Shown: positions 58,201 through 64,000 of the stretch, one piece after another | How positions within the stretch are numbered: position 1 is the stretch's first letter | Layout: every line of letters begins with the position of its first letter | Made by a program: the position numbers and the translations under genes | From: Branchiostoma belcheri | Taxonomy: Eukaryota > Chordata > Leptocardii > Amphioxiformes > Branchiostomatidae | Length of the DNA stretch: 64,000 bases | Assembly: GCF_001625305.1 (NCBI RefSeq) | Contig: NW_017803887.1 | Coordinates: 490,435 to 554,434, forward strand | Direction: 5' to 3' | Notes under the pieces: model-generated | Seen by the model: the letters and a program-made list of their open reading frames with translations, nothing else | Database searches by the model: none | What the model was told of the DNA's origin: nothing

Positions 58201-61200
58201 GGGAACTGTCAGTGGTTTGAACTTGTGGAGTACGTATGCAGAGACACTGTTACGGAATACCTGACCATGGATATACACACATCTGGATTACTTAACTTCA
58301 GTCTCCAAAGCTATCCTTGAGAAAAGTGACTGACTCGCTGACACATGGATGTAGTGGTCAACTTATAAGAACGGTGGTGACTTCAGCAGCAAGTGTTATA
58401 CTTGGACATCAGCAGTCAACTGTAACTGCAGACAACACACCCTACTTCTGGACTTAGCAGTTTTACAGACATGGAGTATTTGTAAGCAGCATGTTGGATA
58501 AATTATGTCTACGTCAGCACAACGAACTGAGCTATCTGGAGACATGGTTATAAACCTTCATTCTACAATACGGATGGTTACGTTCCTGTCTTCACTGTCC
58601 TGGACTTTATCAACTGGAAATATACTTTGAGAATGACTGTTTTTTTATCATCATCAAGTTGCGAGTGTTGACTACAACAAGAACTATGCCAAAGTTCGGT
58701 TCTGTTGCAGAGCCGAATCGTTGGAGAACGATAATCCGGCAACATCACGTTGGGTGGATTTAATGGTGCGTTGCAGTATAAGCAGATAGAACTGTACGTG
58801 ACTGGATACATCAGAACTGTCCATCTGTGAAGACAAGGCCTCCCCGCGGGGGTTTTTACTCACAGATAATCGCGACAGGAACTTAACGATGAATCATGTG
58901 GAATACCGAGTGATACATGGGTGGTGTCATCTCCATGGATACGAACTGATCACGCTGGAATACTTCTGATTGGATGTACGAACGAACCACGGCTCAGCGC
59001 CGATGACGGGACATATCAGACACATCATCCGGGATGTAACTGTAACTTTGCCGACGGCCCCAAATTGTGGTTTGATGTTGAATGTGGTTTGCGGTTTTGT
59101 TGTTTTGCTGGCAGGCTTGTCCTGTCGCCCACCGTCAGTTCCCCTTCTGTAAGACTTAGCCAAACGGCCTCCGGGTTATATTGGATTATTACACGGTGTG
59201 TTCGATCGCCCACTCCAGGTTGGTATTCCCTAATACTGCGTGGCTTCACTGTTAACTAACCAGGTAAAAAAACTACTCAGTAAGACAAGGAATACCAGGC
59301 TAATACTAACCATGTAACAACAGTCAACAGATGTAGGCAGAGGTAGCACCTAGTGCACTCTTTTTTTCTACTGATGATCTTCTGAAGTCAACATTTTCTC
59401 TATTCTTACATGAATAGTGCTGCTGGGCTTGTTATTTTTTTCCTCTACATTACAGGATTGTATGTGTATCTATTGTGATGAAATTCTGTCCAACAGTATG
59501 CATCACTTTCATTACACCATGTGTATGTATGATGACTATCTTGATACTCTCATAGTAACTAACTCTTGCTATGGAACTGAAGGGAGGTACTTGACTACAG
59601 AGTTGTAACTGCCTCAGAGCAAGGGCTGCAACTTGATTGGCCCTTTGTTGGCCAATCAGAGACAAGAAACAAAAGCTTCTACTTCACATATATGGTAATT
59701 GGCCCCATTGGTTTTCTGCTGACCAATCATGGATAAGAAGCAAGATTCTCAATATTTGGCTTTATTTGATTGGCTCTTTTTTAGCCAACCAGGAAAACAA
59801 AAGCTTTTACTTACTTGTTGAGGAAAATTATGCCAAATGTATGCCAAACTTAAATAATGAATAAAGAAACTGTGTCCGAAATTCTTAAGTTGCCTTTTCT
59901 GCAACATTCAACAGCTTTGTAGTCAACCTTTCCCAGTAGGTAGGAATGAACTTCAAAGTGGATACTTGTCATCTGCTTTAAAGAAAGAGAGGTCTCGGTC
60001 AACACTCAAGCTGACCAAAGATGAAGATATTTTATCTCTCCCTTTCAGCATCTATTTCTGTATTTCCCTTCTATGATCTTGTTTGTAAAGGTTGGTGGTG
60101 GTGATTTTTACCATAGTTTTTCCACAGTTGGAGGTATTCGGGTAAGTATGTTGTAAACGACAGGGCCTCTCTTCTCTCCCTCTGTTACTACTACCTTTAT
60201 CTTAGTGTCCAAACCAACGGTCTGACCTGCTCTTCTTACAACACCAGGATGCCTGACGACCGAGGATACGACCACAGCCCATACTTTTACGACCGAGCGT
60301 ACGACCGCCGCCACTTGGGTTACGTAGAAGAGGACCCGTACCAGCGCGGAAGACACATGGACTACGGGCCGCGTGCGGCGTACTATTCCGATAAAGGGCG
60401 ATTGTATGAACAAGGTATAAAACTTGTGCCATTTTTTTTTTTTTAGTAGTTTGGTTGCCTCAAGGTAGTGAATTATATATAGTGAATTGAGTGAATTGTT
60501 GATCAATATAGTCCTCAGCGTATGGCGTACCATTGCGGTAAAGGGCCAATGTGTGAACAAGGTATAAAAGTCGTGCCAACTTTTTTTTTTTCTCACACTT
60601 AAAAAAAGTAGGGTGGCAAAAAGACAGTATTAAATTGGCCAGGCAGTATCCATTGGCCAGACGGTCCAGTACGCCACCCAAGTTGGTGGTGGTAGCGACA
60701 AACAACAACAGCCACATACGAAAAGGTAACATTCTTCCCCCATCAACCTCTGCTTGGACTCGGAGAGTAGGAAAGACTGATGCTGGCTAGAACACTGGTT
60801 TGAACAGGGCATCTTTCCCATGTCATGTAGGTGATAACGAGAGCCCCTCCCTCCTGGCTTTGTTAGAATAACAAGACAACAAAAGAACCCCCTAGGGCAT
60901 GTTTCCAGTTTTAGAGAAAGACAACTGGCTTGCCCCTACAGCAATTTTTTTAAAAAAGTGAACAAGAAAACGATACAAAATGTAAAATCAAAATCCATAG
61001 ATGTCATAACATGGGTACAAAAATTAGAAACACTGAGAAATGTAGCAAAGAAGTATAGCCAACAAAAGTAGGTAATAACAACATAACAAAACCAAGTTGC
61101 CAAATCATAGACATAATCCAAAATCAGGTCCAAATGCCATTCCAAGATAAAAAAAATCTTAGGAGGTTAGAGGTCGTTTTCTCATGGCTATTTTAAAGTC

Positions 61201-61545
61201 TTATAAGGTTGAAATCTTCCTTATTCTTACAGGTCGGTACAGTCAGGAACCCACGCGACAACGTAGCGAGCTACGGGATTACCCGCGGGAAACTCGGGAA
61301 CAACAGCACTCGTCCCGCGGAGACAGAGACTCTCGCGAGCCGCCGCCCCCGCGGCCGGAAAAGTACGCGGACCCCGCGGAGGACAGTAGCAGCAGCAGAC
61401 ACAGCCGCAAGCCTCGCCGCTCGCAGGACGGCAAGAAGAAGTCACGCAAGTCGCGCTCGAAGAGCGAGAGTGGGTCCAGCAGCGGCAGTTCCTCCAGCAG
61501 TTCTCACAGCAGCAGTAGTAGCTCCAGCAGGAGTCGCTCCAAGAG
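46278..61545 (+). CDS. SPEN: SPEN / Msx2-interacting protein, N-terminal part
   Basis: Four exons are in the window: 46278-46360, 57094-57396, 60248-60414 and 61233-61545, about 288 codons, with further exons beyond the right edge. The start MVRETRHLWVGNLPDNVREE and the following SVKILPKR, AAFVDFVDIKSAQKAHN and RTDYNEP are near-identical to vertebrate SPEN RRM1 (RNP2 LWVGNL at residues 8-13; RNP1 region around 45-54). Exons 3-4 give a Y/R/D-rich linker and then an S/R-rich stretch. SPEN is a nuclear RNA-binding co-repressor of several thousand residues; RRM2-4 and SPOC must lie outside. Intron 1 is 10.7 kb. The third exon has a partial in-phase copy at 60512-60561. A palindromic CRE lies 340 bp before the ATG. 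Assignment is very strong. Confidence 0.95.
47230..47398. mobile_element. MITE family B', copy 1, with perfect 9-bp target duplication
   Basis: TACTCTTCCAATCAGAGGTT and AACCTCTGCTTGGAAAGTA as ends; GTGTTTTTAGGCTTTTTTTA mirrored. GCAAAGCCT flanks both sides (47221-47229 and 47399-47407). Confidence 0.92.
47629..48085. mobile_element. Dispersed repeat I, copy 1
   Basis: GCTCGAAATACTCAGTACCA, CACCTGCATATGCAGGTTAG, GGAGCTGTGCAGGTATTTCT and CCTGCACTGGTCCATG. Shared with 51566-51858, and in part with 13047-13106, 49676-49806 and 56783-56830. A 70-bp hairpin interrupts it at 47938-48001. Confidence 0.7.
50997..51189. mobile_element. MITE family B', copy 2, with gap at its tip
   Basis: TACTCTCCAAGCAGAGGTTT and AACCTCTGCTTGGAGAGTA. 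Twenty N (51100-51119) sit at the hairpin tip. It is flanked by a 45-bp imperfect direct repeat (50952-50996 and 51190-51234). Confidence 0.88.
51566..51858. mobile_element. Dispersed repeat I, copy 2
   Basis: AGCTCAAAATACCACCTGCA, CAGGTACTTCTGATGTCTAC and GAACAGTGTAGGTAAAATTT. Shorter than copy 1. Confidence 0.65.
53503..53560 (-). mobile_element. LINE/SINE 3' tail with CATT repeats
   Basis: AATGAATGAATGAAAGACCT, TTATTGTACGCTTGTGCTCT and AGTACAGGTCA: the reverse of the 3871-3940 tail. Confidence 0.65.
54945..55245. mobile_element. Dispersed repeat with TTTCTAGAAAA-like ends
   Basis: Starts GGTTTTTCTAGAAAAATTTA and ends CTCCTGTTTAGAAAAAAAC. Its 3' half is shared with 5541-5690 in UTP3 intron 4. 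Confidence 0.6.
57471..59880 (+). other. Possible alternative last exon of SPEN within intron 2
   Basis: A good acceptor (TTCTCTCCACAG) ends at 57470. Splicing exon 2 there gives an immediate stop (G then TGA), as does read-through of the exon-2 donor. The following 2.4 kb lacks the MITEs seen elsewhere and ends with AATAAA at 59861-59866. This would make a short protein with RRM1 only. Open frames inside (up to about 150 codons, including a His run) match no family I know. This is inference from signals only. Confidence 0.3.
59634..59790. repeat. Three inverted CCAAT hairpins in a row
   Basis: TGATTGGCC..GGCCAATCA (59634-59658), ATTGGT..ACCAAT (59707-59727) and TTGGCT..AGCCAA (59770-59788), about 65-70 bp apart, each with nearby AGCTT or AAGCA blocks. 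They look like three diverged tandem units. Confidence 0.7.
60512..60561 (+). other. SPEN: Partial duplicate of SPEN exon 3 (candidate alternative exon)
   Basis: The last codons of exon 3 and its donor (RAAYYSDKGRLYEQ, 60373-60414) recur 147 bp downstream as RMAYHCGKGPMCEQ, again followed by GGTATAAAA and a T run. An AG at 60510-60511 would open a 50-nt exon in the phase left by exon 2 and feed exon 4 in the same phase as exon 3. It could be an alternative exon or a decayed duplicate; transcript evidence is needed. Confidence 0.5.
60608..60772. mobile_element. MITE family B, partial copy
   Basis: GGTGGCAAAAAGACAGTATT and CATCAACCTCTGCTTGGACT, with GCGACAAACAACAACAG close to the 26618 copy. 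The left end is missing. Confidence 0.7.
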
Positions 61546-61577
61546 GTGAGAAATAAATAGATAAAAGATAAACTAGA

Positions 61578-61792
61578 GAAGTAACATTTGCAAAGCAAAT
61601 GCATAATGTTTACCTTCGGACATGGTCTGCTCTGTTAATTCTTACTCAAACACATTCACTTACATGTACTACTAGACTATGGTGGCAGGAGCAGAGTAGA
61701 CCATGAAATTGCAACATTATGTAAACCAACACCAGTCACCATGGTGACAGACGTCAACAAATCATGTCATTGGCCAGGTCAGAGGTTAGTGT
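61578..61792 (-). mobile_element. Dispersed repeat F, copy 5
   Basis: GTAACATTTGCAAAGCAAAT to GTCATTGGCCAGGTC, starting 33 bp after the donor of SPEN exon 4. Confidence 0.8.
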
Positions 61793-61911
61793 TTGGAACA
61801 GAAAAGGAAGAAACTGAGTAAAAACGATATGTTTTCCTTTGGTAAACATTATAATAGATACACAAGAAATCTGGTATGTGGGTATGGTTTGTGTTAAAGT
61901 CATCCAATACA

Positions 61912-62058
61912 ATTTCAGGGCTTTTTGTATCAGGCTTTCTTTTTTGCACTGGTATATTTTTTATGTACAAAAATATACCAGTGCAAAAAAGAAAGCCCGA
62001 TAAAAAAGTCCATAACACTCCAAAGGTAAGCCAAAACCCAAACCTCTGCTTGTAGAGT
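61912..62058. mobile_element. MITE family B', partial copy
   Basis: GGGCTTTTTGTATCAGGCTT mirrored by AAGCCCGATAAAAAAGTCC, with an inner TTTTTTGCACTGGTATATTT palindrome, ending CCTCTGCTTGTAGAGTA. Confidence 0.75.
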
Positions 62059-62695
62059 ACCAGTGTTTACATCAGTGAGTCTGTGCCAGGAGCTTGTCTG
62101 TACCACATCCTGTAGGACATAACATCCAGGTCATGTGACCAGGGGTTGCCTGGCAACAGCAGCAATTAGATTTCCTAAGCTCTAAAAGCTATAAATAGCC
62201 TGACCCAGATACAGGCTGCTTTTCTTTTTCTTGTTTCCACTCCAAAAAAAAAACTTAAAAAAATACACGCTGGTTATGGTCATTATGTTATAGGGCTGTT
62301 TACTGTGCATACTTTCAAAGAGGAAGAAAAAAAAAGCTGAAAGTAATTAAAAGATTTTATTTTAATATTACACAGCATTTTTTTTATATGATAGCTGTTT
62401 AGTATAGACTTGAACTGTTCTTAGATTCTTGATTTGTGTCATCTCTGTCATAGTCTGTCTATTTGTACAGTACTATATAAGATTTATATGAGCGAAAACG
62501 TGAAGTTTTCTAATGTTGTGTTTTTGGCTTGTACTGTATTTTGTTGCTGGAGGCCCGGTGGTTTCTTGGCTCATTAAACATTTATGTCTGGTGATTCATA
62601 TGCTAAAACTGGGGCATAAGTTATTAAGTACTGTGTTGTCTCCAGCTGGCAGTGGTCCATTGTTTATCGCGATATCACAGTAGATAACGCAAAAT

Positions 62696-62887
62696 TAGCA
62701 TGCCAAAAACTGGGGGTTTTGGGGGTTTCAGGGTCTTTGGGAGCTTTTATGTGCAATTTTCTTATTGCATATAGACAACATAGATGGCCTGGTTGAATTA
62801 CCCCCGTTTTTTGAACTGGGCTAATCAGAAAACAGCCGAAGACCACCAAACCCCCAGTTCTATAGTATAAGCCTGCTACGGAGGCTA
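62696..62887 (+). mobile_element. MITE family E, copy 2
   Basis: TAGCATGCCAAAAACTGGGG to GCCTGCTACGGAGGCTA, the inverted copy of 42787-42974. Confidence 0.85.
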
Positions 62888-64000
62888 AGGCAACATGACC
62901 ATTATTGGTAAATCATGTTGCAATATAGCAAGTTACTGTCATCTATTCGTGGACGAAAACATGATTTTAGTTCCTCATTCTGCATTCTGGAAGGGAATAG
63001 TTAGATGCATCTGGCACTTTGTCTGTTCCACTGTTCTAATTTTACTAATCTTTGGAAAAAAGACCTTGTAACGATCTGTGTAGAAATGCTGTACTCTATT
63101 TAGAAAGTATTTCGTGTAGAACTGTTGACTTAAGTATTTATTAATCTGTAATTACACACATTCTAAAACACAAACATATGCAGAGCCACAAATAGACAAA
63201 TATTATTAGGTCCGCCTCCCCCCAGGTCTAACAATGGTTAACCCCCATGTGTACAGCTGTTTCCCATCAGCCCGCAGTGTTTGTCCTTCATGTGAAGGTC
63301 ACAAGCCAGGCAAACTCTGACTCCGTAGAGAAAGATCAACAACCAACCAAGGGACATGTTTGCAACAGACATGTTTTTCCTGGACCACTCCATAACTAGT
63401 GCTGGGGCCAAATCAGTCCAATAGCACACAAGCACATAAGAAAACTTTATTATAAGAAAGTTTATTGCAAATTCATGCCCAAGGGCTATTTGCAAGAACA
63501 TGATAACAAAAGTAAACAGTAAAAATGATAATACTTAATGCTAATGCTACTTTATATATACATTTGTAGTTATTGTTGGGTTTGATTTCTTTTTTAGCAT
63601 TGACAGATTCAAAAAAAATCTGAATTATCACTAATTTACATTTACAATATTAAATTTCCTCGGATGATTAAAAACCTTAAGAGAAACATTCAGTTACAAT
63701 GACATCATTTGTGATATACAATTTTAAAATTACAGAATCTAGAGTAAGACTATGATTTAGCCAGCGTCGTACTACCATGGGACCCAGACCAGATATCGCA
63801 CCAGTTAAGGACCATTAACTCGTATAACTGGTTCCCTTTGGTGACCAAAAGCAGAATATGGGCCTGGGCCTATCTAAATTACCGATATGGGGAGTTGAGC
63901 CCAAGGGAGTTGGCTGGCTGCTTCAAAGGTGTCTGGCACCCAGGCTAATTAGGGACCAAGCAACTGTTTTCAGACAGGGACATCGCATTTTTTCTTCACA
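62888..64000. other. SPEN intron 4, right edge
   Basis: No exon was recognised. The next SPEN exons (R/S-rich linker, RRM2-4) must lie beyond the window. 63890-63950 has a D-type MITE end (GTCTGGCACCCAGGCTA). Confidence 0.5.

Overview
The window is animal nuclear DNA. Genes are split into many short GT-AG exons, introns are packed with short inverted-repeat transposons and microsatellites, and the encoded proteins match metazoan families. The gene set and the repeat style (several MITE families with TAGCCT or CTCCAAGC ends, LINE 3' tails ending in CATT repeats, tRNA-derived SINEs) fit a cephalochordate (amphioxus, Branchiostoma). That taxonomic call is an inference; no database was searched.

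Five protein-coding genes were reconstructed by joining exons in phase. (1) Plus strand 3560-10323: UTP3/SAS10, a small-subunit processome protein; its first exon was not found. (2) Minus strand 15016-12896: SZRD1, four exons, 155 aa, complete. (3) Plus strand 15263-22024: a 601-aa tandem-FYVE zinc-finger protein, twelve exons, complete. (4) Minus strand 41773-23841: a 277-aa single-pass membrane protein of the MOLO1/TPM type, four exons, with introns of 6.9, 3.7 and 6.5 kb full of MITEs. (5) Plus strand 46278 to beyond the end of the window: SPEN (Msx2-interacting protein), of which only RRM1 and part of the R/S-rich linker are present.

Layout: 1-3200 is a duplicated LINE 3' fragment with minisatellites. 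3.5-10.3 kb is UTP3. 10.3-12.9 kb separates the converging 3' ends of UTP3 and SZRD1. 15.0-15.3 kb is a 246-bp head-to-head promoter shared by SZRD1 and the FYVE gene. 22-23.8 kb separates the converging 3' ends of the FYVE gene and MOLO1. 24-41.8 kb is MOLO1, holding a 2.4-kb foldback element, a roughly 112-bp satellite and two tRNA-Asp genes. 41.8-46.3 kb is the divergent MOLO1/SPEN intergenic region with a third tRNA-Asp gene. 46.3-64 kb is SPEN, with a 10.7-kb first intron.

The genes do not form an obvious pathway: ribosome biogenesis, RNA binding, endosomal phosphoinositide reading, membrane receptor modulation and transcriptional repression. The most notable observations are in-phase exon duplications in two genes (UTP3 exon 5 triplicated, SPEN exon 3 end duplicated), the mirrored ATGGCGG starts of the bidirectional promoter, the foldback element with minisatellite arms, a MITE family with a perfect 9-bp target duplication, and a Penelope-like remnant with a hammerhead-like core. 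I did not find a clearly new multi-gene system.
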